A DNA stretch of 64,000 nt from Sorghum bicolor. Taxonomy: Eukaryota > Streptophyta > Magnoliopsida > Poales > Poaceae. The notes below the pieces were generated by a model. It was not told where the DNA came from, ran no database searches, and saw nothing but the letters and a program-made list of their open reading frames with translations. Below, one piece after another: positions 11,167 to 22,954 of the stretch (positions within the stretch are counted from its first letter, which is position 1; each line of letters starts with the position of its first letter). The stretch spans positions 26,084,017-26,148,016 of the forward strand of contig NC_012879.2 in assembly GCF_000003195.3 (NCBI RefSeq), written 5' to 3'. Made by a program: the position numbers and the translations under genes.

Positions 11167-11300
11167 AACGGTTGCTGAGTTGACTACGAACTAGCTTAAT
11201 CATTTTCTAAAAAATATATATAAAAAAATATTTTCCTTTTATCCTTTGCCTCATCTCTGCTAATCTTTCTTCTTATCTAATCCTTGATCTCTGGTCTATC

Positions 11301-12671
11301 ATGAATTCAAACATGTCTATCTATGAATTTCATAGACCTACGGGCACACATCTCGAACCACCAAAATCTTCAAAGCCTATTATAGCATCTAGATTTGAGA
11401 TAGACCCCGAATACATAGAATTTGTTCAAAAACAACCTTTCTCAGGAGAAAGTGAGGAAAACCCATACACCCACCTAAGAGAGTTTTATCGAGTCTGTGA
11501 CCTCCTTCGCATAGAAGGAATGTCCGATGAGACCCTTAAATGGAAGCTCTTTCCGTTCTCTTTAACAGGAAAAGCTAGACATTGGTACAAACTCAAAGTA
11601 GGGAGTGTTCATGGAGATTGGAAGGAGTTACATAATAGTTTTCTTTTAAAATATTTTCCAATCTCTAAAGTGGTAGAACTTCGGCGTGAGATTATTTCTT
11701 TCAGACAACTGGAAGAAGAATCTCTTAGCAAATCATGGGACCGCTTTATTAACCTTACTCTCACTGGCCCAAAGCTTTCTATTCCAGAAGAAGTTCTTCT
11801 AATTCACTTTTTTGAGGGCCTTAGTGGGGAAAATAAGCAAACCTTGAATACAGCCTCTAGAGGATCCTTCTATCACCTACCTACTAGTGAAGCTTGGAAT
11901 TTGATTGATTTATTAAGTGGAAAGTCTCCTAGCTTTTATATCCCTGAGAAAGAGACAGAAACAGTTCCTAGACAAGAAGAAGAAGTTTCGATAGCCAGAT
12001 CACAAACACTTCAATCCCAACCTTTAGCTATCGATCCTCAACCATCAATGCCCCAAAATTCTCTAAGGGAGGAAGGAATTCCAAACTTAAATTTTTCAGA
12101 TACTGATGGTTTAGACTTCTGGTTCCATAAGAGACTTTCAAGCATAGATAATTCAAATCCTCGCAATAATGGTTCTCTTAGAGAATGTCCTAGTTCCTGT
12201 TATGAAGAAGTCAAGGATGACATATCAAGTGAAGGAGAGCTAAGCCATATCGAAAATTCTAACACCTCCCCTTTCCTGATCACAAGTTCTAAATGGCTAG
12301 AATGTGTAGAATGGATGGATAAGGAAGAAGCCTTAATGAATTCTAACTTTGGTTCAATTTCAAATGGTGAGTTCTTGACTCCCTTTGAAGAAGGGATTCA
12401 TCCAACTATAGAAGAGGACATAAGTGAGACCAATCCAAGAGAAACTCTGAACATTCAGATTGGAGACGAAGATAACATTAATGAGCATGGAATTTATTTC
12501 ATAGCCACTTTGTTTACTCCATGCTCATATGCAACATCTTCCCAATCTATTGGTCTCTCCAACATCACCACATTTGAGATCTCCAACCCCCTCTTCCTTT
12601 TTATTTATAAAAACTTTAAAAGGGCGGTTGTCGATGCATATGTCTATAATAGATATTGCAGATCTCATTGA
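11301..12671 (+). CDS. Gag protein of B1 (456 aa), Athila/D-like
   Basis: Gag forms the virus-like particle that packages element RNA. The retrotransposon-gag domain spans about residues 53-205 (ENPYTHLREFYRVCDLLR, KWKLFPFSLTGKARHWY, WDRFINLTLTGPKLSIPEE). A long acidic, serine/asparagine-rich tail follows. There is no CCHC zinc knuckle, so RNA binding must use another part or a partner. The start is the first ATG of the frame, 160 bp after the LTR. The frame is intact in an element with nearly identical LTR ends, so it was functional recently. The same motifs appear in the Gag of element D (RWKLFPFSLEEKAKQWY), which suggests common descent. No pol follows. Confidence 0.9.
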   Translation: MNSNMSIYEFHRPTGTHLEPPKSSKPIIASRFEIDPEYIEFVQKQPFSGESEENPYTHLREFYRVCDLLRIEGMSDETLKWKLFPFSLTGKARHWYKLKVGSVHGDWKELHNSFLLKYFPISKVVELRREIISFRQLEEESLSKSWDRFINLTLTGPKLSIPEEVLLIHFFEGLSGENKQTLNTASRGSFYHLPTSEAWNLIDLLSGKSPSFYIPEKETETVPRQEEEVSIARSQTLQSQPLAIDPQPSMPQNSLREEGIPNLNFSDTDGLDFWFHKRLSSIDNSNPRNNGSLRECPSSCYEEVKDDISSEGELSHIENSNTSPFLITSSKWLECVEWMDKEEALMNSNFGSISNGEFLTPFEEGIHPTIEEDISETNPRETLNIQIGDEDNINEHGIYFIATLFTPCSYATSSQSIGLSNITTFEISNPLFLFIYKNFKRAVVDAYVYNRYCRSH

Positions 12672-15533
12672 GTTGATCTTGATTTAGGTCAGAGTTGGAA
12701 GGGAAACCACTTCGCCGACATAAATTGATGGTTTCCCAAGGACAAGCTTGGTGTCCTAAAATAAGCACTGATCAGATCCTAACATGAGTTTTTAATTATT
12801 TGCAACATTACCTTGTGTATTGAGCATATAAGGATAATTGTAAAAATATTCCTTCGGGTATTCTTGTCACTAACCTTTCCAGGATTGGAACAAGAAGATC
12901 AGATGAATGACAAGCAAGTACAAGGTATGTCCAACCAATCATCATGCAACACTGAATTAAATTCATCCAAACTTGAATTCTGCAAAATTCAAGCTTGGGG
13001 GAGTACTTTACATAAAAACATCCTTTGCCATGTTGCTATGTTGGTTGTCCCTACATTTAAGACATGCTCAAATTGTTAAATACTAATCACACTACTTCAT
13101 CTCCACTTGAGTAGAACTCTATAAATGCTGTCATGTTACCTTTGTCTATTTACTAGTAAGTGTTAGTTTGGAAGTACTGCACATACTTCTATTGGCTTTT
13201 AAATTAAGCATGGTGCTTAGGTTAAACAGCCTTCCTTAATCTAATTAGACATGGAGTCTAGTTCAGTTATTGAACTAAAAACTGCTTGTGTAGACATTGG
13301 TATATTTTTGTCGGACTAACCCCTGCAGAAAAACTTTCAATATCGATTTGGGAAGTCCTGAGATAAACTCACATCAGAGACGAAGAGAGTGACACATGAA
13401 GTTTAACAATTTGCACAAGAAAGACGTACCTCATAAGAGATGATCCATGGAGGGTGCCACAGACACGATGCACAACCGCTAAGAAAGGAAAGCTTCCACA
13501 AGGTGATACTGTACCATCACTCGTCAAGCAAGGTAACATCTTAAGGTACTTTACTATCACTTTTATAAGCTTCTCCTTGGTTCTGGCGTTCATATAAATA
13601 AAAGAGACAAACATGTATGATTTACAACTCTAGATTAACCAACCCAACTGATTCAACATGTTTAGTCCTTTAATCCTTGTTCTTAGTACCACCTCTATGA
13701 TCCCACACTCCTAATCATATGAGCTAAAAAGTTACACACTCAATCTTTGAGAGATATAAAGAAAAAGACATATACATAGATAGATTATCTTTCCATAAGG
13801 TTGAGCGATCTGATCTGACAAATGTTATAAGTGCTACACTCATGAACTTTCATCCATCAACTTTGTCTTGCTCACTATGCTTAGGGTTAGAGAAGAACAA
13901 ATACACTTTAGGTTATGTTGGTGTTTTCCACGAACAGCACCCATGCACTTGATCTCTGCCTTGTCTCTATGAGCAGGTACACTTCGGGCAAAACACGGAG
14001 GAGTTTTATAACTCTCAGACTCTACCAAGTGAAGGACCTGGATCTACGAGCACAAACACAGTGAGCAGGATACTGCCAACGCCGCATTTCGAACTGCTGG
14101 GCAAACGAAGAAGTGCAGACGTCAAGGTCCGCACTTGAATCAAATGACACACCTGAAGAATGAACACGGTGAGAAGTCTTGTTAAGAAGACTTAAAACAT
14201 TGAACCCTCGCCGAAAGGTAAGATCGGTAGTTATCCATATTTATCCTTTCTACATTCCCTTTTCTCTTTAATTATTTACTTTCCTTAAATAGATTATTAG
14301 TTAATCATGCTATCTTGAAAAGAAAATAGAAATGTTAAAAAAATACTAAGCCCCATGTGAGTATACGAGTGGCATAAAACCCATAAGTACCTTCACTGTG
14401 GTGGCATAAAAATAAAATAAATATTTCTTTTCTGCGTTATAAAATAAAAATATCAAAACAGGGAGCAATATTTATTGAGGAAGCTCAACATGATGAAGGC
14501 TAGATATTTATGCTAACACTTAATTAGTTCTACAAGCTTTGTTGTCTATTTGAGCTCCACAGAATTTAAGAATCAAGAAGACTAGTAGACGGAGGACATT
14601 CTAATCGCTGTCAGAATGCTGCTGACTTTCAAATACACCTCTGCCACCTGCTAGCTACATCAAGAGAAATTACATCAAAATTCAGCTTGGAGGAGAGCAC
14701 CCCCATTTATCTCGCTAAGTATTTCTACCTATCTTTATACTTATATTATATTAGAATATTAAAATACATAAACTATGAAAAACCAAATAAATATTTTGTG
14801 CTTATATATATATATATCTTTTGCTTAGTGTGTTTAATAAATAATAAAGTGGTTATGCTAATCCGAATCTTAATAATAAAACTCTAGCATGGATATGATG
14901 AATAGTTGCTCTGCCTAATTTGCAAATTTGAAGTTCTCTCCCAAGTTTAGACATAACTGTTATAATTTAAAGCTTGCTCTAGATCTAAACTTGTGGGATG
15001 AAAACTTGATCTGAAATCTAAGTTGTTAACGGATATGATATGGGAAGGTTGAGCTGCTGTTTATCTGTTCCTAGAGATGCTAGAATTCTAGAGAATTTTA
15101 TCTTTGAAAAATCTTTAAAATATTGCATGATGAGTTCCTGTATGATGAGAGTTTAAATTCCTACCACAGCCATATATATACATGCTTGCTAGACTTCGAG
15201 CCACACATTTATTATTTACTGCTTATGAGCATTGAGTGTGGTCAAGCTGTGTAGACCCTTAGGAGCTTGTTATGTGGTTAAGTCAAGATTCACTTGCACG
15301 TTCACTCATATATGCTACTTCTACTCCGGAAGTACCATCCACATATATCCATCCATGTCCATCTCCAGAACCACCCAAAAATATTCTACTCCTAATTCGG
15401 GAGAGAATAGCGAAAAATATTTCTGTTTTCCCTTGTGAAATAAATGCTCAAGTTATCTTGCTACTACCACTTGCAATATTATCTCAAGAGATGAGTGCTA
15501 TGAAAAAAAAATATAAAACAAGGAAATAAAAAG

Positions 15534-15628
15534 GGGCAAGTGCCCGGAACCTCGAAAGAAAGAAAAAGTGAGACGAGAGGTAAAAATGGACAAGTGTCCG
15601 AGAATAGAATTAGGGGTACAAGATACCC
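15534..15628 (+). other. Three-stem-loop cluster in B1
   Basis: Three perfect short inverted repeats follow each other: GGGCA-AG-TGCCC (15534-15545), GGACA-AG-TGTCC (15588-15599) and GGGTA-CAAGA-TACCC (15614-15628). Equivalent trios are at 26376-26473 (B2), 44067-44162 (C1) and 47198-47293 on - (C2). The first stem covaries between copies. Confidence 0.6.
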
Positions 15629-16339
15629 ACCTGAGAGGAAAGAAAAAGAAGAGCATCTCATTCTCCGCATAAAGTTTCAAAAAGCAAGGAAGGTATGTAT
15701 CCCCTCAAAAGAGCAAGAGTAGAATTAGGCTTCCACCATTGTTATCACCATCATCACCATACACCATTCATTCGCCACACATGCACATCTTGATTTGACT
15801 TATTGACTTGTTTCTCTGGATCCATGGTTTGACTATGCAATAAATGTCTTGTAAGTATGTATTTGCTGTCTCCCACCCATGAGCTCCAGATATTAAAGCC
15901 TTATTAGAGTAGGGTGAGAGAGAAGGCAATGTCACTATGCCTTATACCACAAATACCACATATCTTGAGAGAAGGCATATACCATCACTGCCTTGGTAAG
16001 GATCCAGAAATACCACAAAAGAGAGATTTAGAGAGTCATACAAGGAATCTCTGAGTTTTATTTGAAAATCTACAAAAAAACTCCAGAGCTATAGCTGATC
16101 AAGAATAAGAGACATGGCCCTTGGCTAGACTGTTCTATCTTTTAACTACTCAAGACAGAAGTGACGGTTACAAGTCCCATGGTGAAAGGTAAAGTAAGTA
16201 AGTTTTAGTTCTTGACAGTTTACTCTAACTCAGAGATGAGATCTTATTTAAAAGCATGTGTACCGTCAAATTTTTAAGATATTGCAACAACTTCTGATCC
16301 ATTGCTGAGTCTATCCTTGCTCAGGGACGCACAAGAGCT

Positions 16340-16354
16340 AAGCTTGGGGGAGTT
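16340..16354 (+). promoter_or_regulatory. Polypurine tract of B1
   Basis: AAGCTTGGGGGAGTT directly precedes the 3' LTR. It is preceded by the conserved box CTCAGGGACG; other copies continue GACGAGCAAGAGG. Confidence 0.9.
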
Positions 16355-17696
16355 TGTTGACGGTCCTTAAGTATCAAATTTAATTATCAAATAAACAAAG
16401 AAAAGGATCCAAATGAAATCAACATCTAGACTTAGGGTTTTATCTGACAGAATTCCACGAGTTTTGGTGTTTGTCTATTTCTGCAGGGGGTTATCAGGAA
16501 ATACGAAAGAAAGGCCCACACGTCGGGATTACATAGAGATATCAACGTGCCACGCAATTATTTTACATCTAGAAGACTCCAGAAGCCACGGGAAGGAAGC
16601 GGAGGCCGAACGGAGCCAAGACCTGGGCGCCCGCCCAAGTCCTTAGGGCGCCCACCCTGCTACAGTGGCCAATCATGTTCAACCTCGCGGATTATGCTCC
16701 ACCGACCTAAAGGATCAAGAATAACCGTTCAATTAATGTTGGTTTGATCCGACGGCCCAGGTTCACTTGAGGGGACTATATAACCAGACCCCCTGGCCCC
16801 TGGAGGAGGCACCCCCTTGATCATTATTTATTATTCATAGACAGAGCAAAAGCTAGGGTTTAGAGATGAGAGCTCTCCTCTCTTCTCTAAACTAGAGTAG
16901 ATCTAGATAGTAGCAAGATGGAGAGCGAAGGAGGATTAGAGGAGAGGCCGGCCTGTCGGTTATTTCTCCGGTTGTACTTCGTCATGATCAAGCTCTAATC
17001 AAGCTTGCTCATGGGATGACTCTGGTAATCTACTTCTAATTCATTATGCAATTACTAATTATGTATGTTCTAGTTCACAACTCTTTTGAGTACTTTAATC
17101 TATAGGACGCTATAGGTGAGAGTTGTAGTATAGGTGTAAGCGAGGTCCTTAGATCTAGATTACTTGTGGATATCCCCTGTCTAGCTGGATCGTGTGGTAG
17201 GCCGCGTAGGTGACAGTTACGTTGGTCCTCTGTAGTCCACCTCTCGTTAGCAGGATGGGTAGGGTTTATCAGCCTAAGGATAAGCATCCTTTGTGGTGTA
17301 CTCTTATCACGTGGTTCGTCCCAGACATAGACATACGCCTTTGAAGTAGAGAAACCATAGTTATTCTCTCTATTCTGCTACCATCGCCCATATACTATAA
17401 TTGCTCTACTCTCTATTCCCATATTATCACTCACTGTTATCTTACCTTTAATATTGTTCTTATTCGATTCTACCATCTTTCCTATTTACACTTATTTACT
17501 TATCTTGGTTAAGTTAGAGTGTAGATCAGTTCCCCCGTTTCCCTGTGGATACGATAAAACCTTTAACCGGGTAAAAAGCTTCAACGGTATCCGTGCGCTT
17601 GCGGATTATCTGTGTGCGTATAAATACCATAGTACACTCTAGTGCCATGCTGGGGATGACAACCTAGTATTCAAGTGGTGTTAGCAAGTATCAACA
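16355..17696 (+). repeat. 3' LTR of B1 (1342 bp)
   Basis: Starts TGTTGACGGTCC and ends AGTATCAACA, followed by target duplication GACGC. It differs from the 5' LTR by a small insertion near its start (AATTTAATTATC region) and scattered substitutions. Confidence 0.95.
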
Positions 17697-17925
17697 GACG
17701 CTACCCCGACAAGCACGTGCGCAAGAGGGATCTGAACATGGGCGACCTCATCCTACGGCGGCGGCAAAGCAATCAAGGACGCCACAAGTTGACTCCACCC
17801 TAGGTGGGCCCATACATAGTGGCCGAGGTCCCGAGGCCCACACAAGCTAGCGGACAAGGAAGGGGCGATCTTCACCAACGCGTGGAACATCGAACAGCTA
17901 CGTCGATTCTACCCCTAGAATTTCA
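17697..17925 (+). pseudogene. Integrase C-terminal end of A, resuming after B1
   Basis: The frame continues with YPDKHVRKRDLNMGDLILRR, and then GPYIVAEVPRPTQ. These are the small beta-barrel C-terminal region of Tat-type integrase. A TAG interrupts it (KLTPP followed by stop) and a frameshift scrambles the segment before IEQLRRFYP-like wording. The first five bases are the second copy of the B1 target duplication. Confidence 0.85.
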
Positions 17926-18466
17926 AAGCTTTATGTTCCCATGTACATTTTGTACCAAGACCTCATGAATGAATGCATAAATGAAAGAAATCTTTCCCTC
18001 GAGTAATTTACCTTTTTCGCTGGCCGAAATTTCAACGTTAGAAGAGAGTACCAACTATGACCCATCATAGTCGATACCCCCTCGGGGGCTAGCAAGGGAC
18101 CCCCCCCAAAATGTCGAAAAAACCCGGAAACTCTCTCGTTCCTATCAGTAAATCTCACGTGGTCGAGTAGTGGAGGCACCTTGAGCCCCTCAAGGGCCGA
18201 GGAACAACGAGCCTGAGGACTCCTACGCCTCCGGGCTACGGTACCTCTACTCACTTCCTCACCCTCGAGGTAATCGGGGTCGCCTTAACAAAAGACCGAA
18301 TGGGAACTACAGACATAGGCGCAAAGGGAAACAAAGGAACCTCGAGCGGAAAGACAGATAAACACTCAAAGAAATCTTATAACCACTTAAAGACATTATA
18401 TTACTTAAGACAAATTAGCAAAGTATTATACAAGGGGCCTAGGCACCCAGAGCAGGCTCACAGGCC
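17926..18466. other. Spacer between pol and the antisense gene of A
   Basis: No gene is supported. It carries a copy of the polypurine core CTCGGGGGCTA at 18081-18091, which also occurs just before the 3' LTR. The antisense gene probably ends its transcript here. Confidence 0.5.
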
Positions 18467-21400
18467 TTAGTCCACGTCTTGGCCCTCATCATCCTCACCC
18501 GCGCCTGAGCTAGTCTCAGGGGGAAGTACCTCGAGCTCGAATAGCTTGGCCAACCTCACCCCAGGGACCTCTACGTCGTCGATCAAGGCGTGGAGCCTCT
18601 CCTCGTTCTCCGCGTCAGTCTTGGAGATGTCGGTGACAAAGCCATGAGACACCACCTCCATATCGTAGGAGAAGCCTGAGCAGACAACTGCCATTGCCCG
18701 CTTTACCCCGGTATGGAGGGCGTCCCACACCCGGTCCCTCAGCGTAGCACCAAGGTAGCATAGCTGGTCGACAAGTGCGTCGCCTCGAGCCTCCTCCCTT
18801 GACTCGTCAACAGGCTCAAGCTCCCAGGAGGCCGAGAGGTCGCTTATTGCAGTCCGTAGACGGCCATTCAAGGTGACCTCCCCCTCGAGCTGAGCCTTGA
18901 CGGAACGGGCCTCGACTTAAGCGGCCAGCAGCTCATCTTTGAGCCCTGCAAGGACCAACATGAAGAAATTAGATAACACCAAGCACACCTCAGAAAAGAA
19001 ACTCGATAGTAGAAACGTACCGCGGATGCTCTCCTCCAGAGCCGTGTTCTCGCCAACCAAATTGGTGTTGGCCCTCTTGACCTCCTTGTTGGAGCGCGCC
19101 AGCTCGGTGTTGGCGACGCGCAGATCCACGATCGCCTTGCCGGCCTGCACGATGGCTACTTCCCTCTCCAGCAGCGCCCTCTTTAGACGATCGACGTTGT
19201 CAGAAAGGCTGCGGGATCGAGCCCGCTCCGCCTCGAGATCTTCGAGGGCCTTCTTCTTGGCCTCCTCCGCGGCGCTTTTGGCGATCTCGCCATTCACGCA
19301 CTCTACCTTCATCCTCTGGAAGGATTCTCGGGTGGAGGCGAGTTCAGTCTAGAGGAGGCCCTTCTCCTTGTCTAGGTCGGCAGCCGCATTCTTGTAGGTC
19401 AGGGCCTCGTCCCGGGCCTTGGACGCAGCTTCCTCGACCGTCATAGCCCGCTCCCTCAGCAGTGCAGCCTCTTCCACCGCCTTCCTTGAGGCCTCTCGAG
19501 CTCGACCAGAGCAGCCTCCCTCTCCTTCTCCTCCTCGAGCGCCAAGAGCTCCTTATAGGCCTTGAGGAGCTTCTCCTGCAACTCTAGGAGTTTGTCTTTA
19601 AGGAGGGGGAGTTGCTCCTAGCCGCCTCTCGTTGCGTGGATGAAGCTCGACTTGATGCGGGAGGTCTCTTTCAGATCCTACGAGCCAGCGATCGAGTAGT
19701 TAGGACACAAAACCAAACGTTCTATGATGATTAAAGGATTGAGAAATACATACAAAGTAGGCCGGTCCGAGCCCTTTGTTAACAACGTCAGATAGGAGCC
19801 CCACCGTGTGCTTCATCCAGAGGCAGAGCTCCTCGACGTGCTCCCACTTCTCGGCCTCCTTCCGATCGTCTAGAAAAATATTAGGCTCAGACGGATCGCT
19901 GGAAGCCCGGATGCGGATCCGGTCGGGGCACCAATTCTCCATCTCCTGGTCGGCGCACGCCTTGACACCTCGGATGAGCTCCTCGACGGTCTCGAGCGAC
20001 CCCCCGTGGCGCAGGAACAAGTCGACGAGGGAGGGGAACCGCCCGTCGTCGTCCACCGTCTTCCAAGTCCCGGTCTCGCTACCTCCACCGCCGCCCGACG
20101 TTCCGACCTCGTCCTCCTCAGCGGGAATATGGTCCTCCCACGACCGACGCTCCCGGAGAAATCCCGGAGCGATTCCGTCCATGCCGTAGATCGTCCTCCT
20201 GATCTCGGACTTGGGGTCGACGAGGGTACGCATCATACAGGTGAGCGCAACCACACCGTCCGCCCGCCCCGACTTTGCTAGGATCGAGGCGGGCGCCCCT
20301 GGACGGAGCCACGCCGGGGTTGGAGGACCGAAAACTGGCAGGCCCTACTCCTGGTTCCCGGGCACTTGCGGCGCTGGTGGTACCGGTTGGGGCAGACTGT
20401 GAGGTGGAGGCTTGAGCGGTCCCTCCAACTGCTGGCCCCTCTGCTGCTGCTGCTCCTGGGCCTCCTGCGGTTCCTGGCGGCGGTCCTGCTCCAGCAGCTC
20501 CTCGAGCTGGGGACCTGCTGACGGCTGCCCCTCCTCTCCCCCTTTCGGTTGCAGCTGCAGTTCCTCCTGCGGCTGCTGCCACGCCTCCTGCTCGCGCCCC
20601 TCTTCCTCTTTCTTCCTCTGCTCCTCGACGGAGCGAAGCCCAGCAGGCCAGGGCGTCCGCTTCGCGACATGAGAAGTCTAGGTTTCCTCGCCCATAGGAT
20701 GGGCGTCCTTCGAAGACCCGTCACCGCCGGACCCATCACTTATAGTGATAGGATCCCCCTCGACCCCAAATCGGGGAGGCTCGGGGGCTCCCTCCTGCCC
20801 TTGGGGGTGAGACCCCTCGACCCGCGTTAGCGACGATGAGGCAGACTCACCCGCCAGGGGACGGGGTGGGGCGCTCTCAGCACCGGTTGGCGGTCGAGGA
20901 TCGGAGGAGCCTATAAGACACACAAAAGCAAAGGTCAGTCGTCACAAGAATGACGTAACTCCTATGATAATGGGAATAAGCCACTAACCCGAGTCTCTGG
21001 AGGCCGTGCCCACATTAAGCCTTTTCGCCATTGAGGGCTGGGCCTGCTCAAGCGTTCGCTTCAACCTGAGGAAAGAGAAATGGGCATAAGGGAGACTGTT
21101 ATATGAGAAAACGCAAAGAAATAGGAGGATGAGAGTCACAGTGTCGAAGACCTTACCCCACAGGGAGAATGGCCCGCTTGCCAGTGCCTCGACCGGTAGG
21201 CCTCGAACCGCCCCGCGTCGAGGCTCTAGGCCCCTCACGAGCGGGCGCAGGCCTTGGTTCAGCATCTCCCACCTGGCGAGCGCCAAGGCTAGCGCTCCTG
21301 CGGCCAGTTTCCCCCTTTCTGGAGGCCGCGGCGCGGCCACGGGTCAACGGCCCCATCGCCTGGGGCTTAGCCCGGCCGCCTGCCTTTGGTGTAGGGGGAG

Positions 21401-22824
21401 GTTGGGGGTGCGGGACGGCCCGACTTGGCGCAGGCGAGGGAGGGGTGTCAGCACGAGAGCGTTGAGACCCGCTTGTCCCCTATTTTTGTGCTCCTGTCCA
21501 TGGGGCATCGACGTCGCCTCGAGGCGGACCCTCGAGGATCCGGTCGAGGCGAGACGCCATCCCCTCAGAGTCGTCGCTGTCGTCGTCGCCGTCGCCGCCA
21601 TCGTCCTCGCTGGGGGATTCTTCTTCAGGCTCACCCCTCTACCTGGACTTTGCTCGACGCACCTCTAATGCTTGGCGGTCGAGGTTCTTCGTCTTCTCCT
21701 TCTTCTTCTCTGAGTCCTTTGCGGACTTCTTCTTCTCAGCGGACTGGCACCGCTTGTCACGGTCGACCTCGTCCTCCTTCACTGGAGGCCTCGAGGACCG
21801 AACGTCGATCGGCCCCTACGAGAGCAGAGACAAGCTTAAAGAGGGATCGAAGGAAATCCAGAATCAAAGCCATATGCAAGAAAAGAACTTACCAGGTCGA
21901 TTGAGCCCACATCAGGCCTCATGGGGAAGCCATTGACGAGCTCCGGCTGGAAGTCGCCAGCGACGGCCGCCCTGACCCGGGCTGCAACTTCATCGTCTGT
22001 GGGAGCCTCGTTGGACATCCGGCACGCCTCCAGGTCTCGGGACAACACGCTGGGACCCATCTCGTCCATCCTCAGTGGCCGAGACATCAGCGGGAGAACC
22101 CTCCGATGATGGACGGCCAAGAGGACGAGAGTGGCGGTCAGGCCTTCCATGCGTAGTTTCTTCAAGGTGTCGAGGAGGGGGTCGAGCCGCGACTAGTGAA
22201 CTTGGACGACGCCGTACGTCTAGTTCTCCGAGCGCTCCATGATCAGGTGGCCGGTGTAGGCAGGAAGGAGACCATCGTCGTTCCTCAGGTAGAACCACTG
22301 GGAGTCCCATCCGGCGTCGTTCGATGACAATCCCACCGGGATATACTCGCGTGGCCTCTCCGTCTTCCCCGTCTTCAGCACCAGGTTGAGACACCCTGCC
22401 CGCATGGGTTTCCTCACGCCTGTGGTCCCAGTGGGGGCGTTGAAGAGCTCGCCCCTGTAGAGGTGGAGCCACAGGTCCCAGTGGGGCATCATCCCCAATA
22501 GCCCTCACACACCGCGGCAAAGACCGCCGCGACGGTGATGGCGTTTGGGGAGAAACGCTGGAGCTCCACCCCGTAATGGTGGCAGAGCGCCCGCATGAAG
22601 CGACTCGGAGGAGCCCCCAGGCCGTGGCGGTGGAATTTGGCAAAGGAAACCACATAGCCAGTGGGTGGCCTGGGCTCCCGGTGGTCCGCCGCCGGCGCAA
22701 TCCACTCCGGCCGCGACGATGAAGTGCGGGAGCGCAGAAGCCCCTCCCTCTCGAGCTCCAGCAACCGGCGCTCTGTCATCGACGACGGGCGCCAGTCGTC
22801 GGCGGCGACGAGTCTCACAGGCAT
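18467..22824 (-). pseudogene. Intron-containing antisense gene of A (putative gypsy-type transposon domain, coiled coil)
   Basis: Read on -, exon 1 starts ATG at 22824. It encodes the domain known in Pfam as putative gypsy type transposon (Transposase_28), seen in VVSFAKFHRHGLGAPPSRFM, MPHWDLWLHLYRGELF and WFYLRNDDG. Later exons encode a Lys/Glu-rich and acidic low-complexity part, a long coiled coil (about 19020-19500; SLSDNVDRLKRALLEREVAI, NTELARSNKEVKRANTNL) and an acidic tail ending at 18467. Five introns with canonical borders are predicted: 21892-21816, 21156-21066, 20988-20911, 19753-19678 and 19020-18946 (75-91 bp each). A 1-bp loss near 22499 and stops near 22220 and in exons 2, 5 and 6 break this copy. 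Antisense ORFs are known in Tat elements; their function is not established. Confidence 0.8.
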
Positions 22825-22946
22825 CTTTGGGTGGAAGGAAGGCGGATTCGCTACTACTCGAGGGCGCGCGCGCGTGAGATGGCAAGGGAGCTAAGGCAAG
22901 AATGGAGGCAGAAGGCGGAAGGGAGAACGGCGGCAAGGCCGCAGGA

Positions 22947-22954
22947 TATTTATA
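22947..22954 (-). promoter_or_regulatory. TATA box of the antisense gene
   Basis: TATAAATA on the - strand in CTGTCTATAAATATCC, about 123 bp upstream of the ATG at 22824. That is a normal distance for a Pol II promoter with a short 5' UTR. Confidence 0.6.

Larger units (their letters stand above)
12672..16354 (+). other. Long non-coding 3' region of B1
   Basis: No coding frame is supported over 3.7 kb. It holds a polypurine-like copy (12991-13004), a second near 14686 in a decayed hairpin, three short stem-loops (15534-15628) and the true polypurine tract. The right-hand part (from about 14200) is shared with B2, C1 and, in reverse, C2; B3 keeps its last 660 bp or so. Conservation of non-coding sequence between families with different coding content suggests a cis-acting role such as packaging or priming. 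Confidence 0.7.
9812..17696 (+). mobile_element. B1: complete non-autonomous gag-only LTR retrotransposon
   Basis: The 5' LTR (9812-11140) and 3' LTR (16355-17696) both start TGTTGACGG; they end GTGTCAACA and GTATCAACA. The target duplication GACGC is at 9807-9811 and 17697-17701. A tRNA-Asp primer site, one gag gene, about 3.7 kb of non-coding sequence and a polypurine tract lie between the LTRs. No protease, RT, RNase H or integrase is present. This is the layout called TR-GAG in plants. Its Gag resembles that of element D, which has RT and integrase. Confidence 0.95.

Noticed and set aside
18917..19352. Frame on + opposite the coiled-coil exon of the antisense gene
   Set aside because: A shadow of the - strand exon; no domain and no codon bias of its own.
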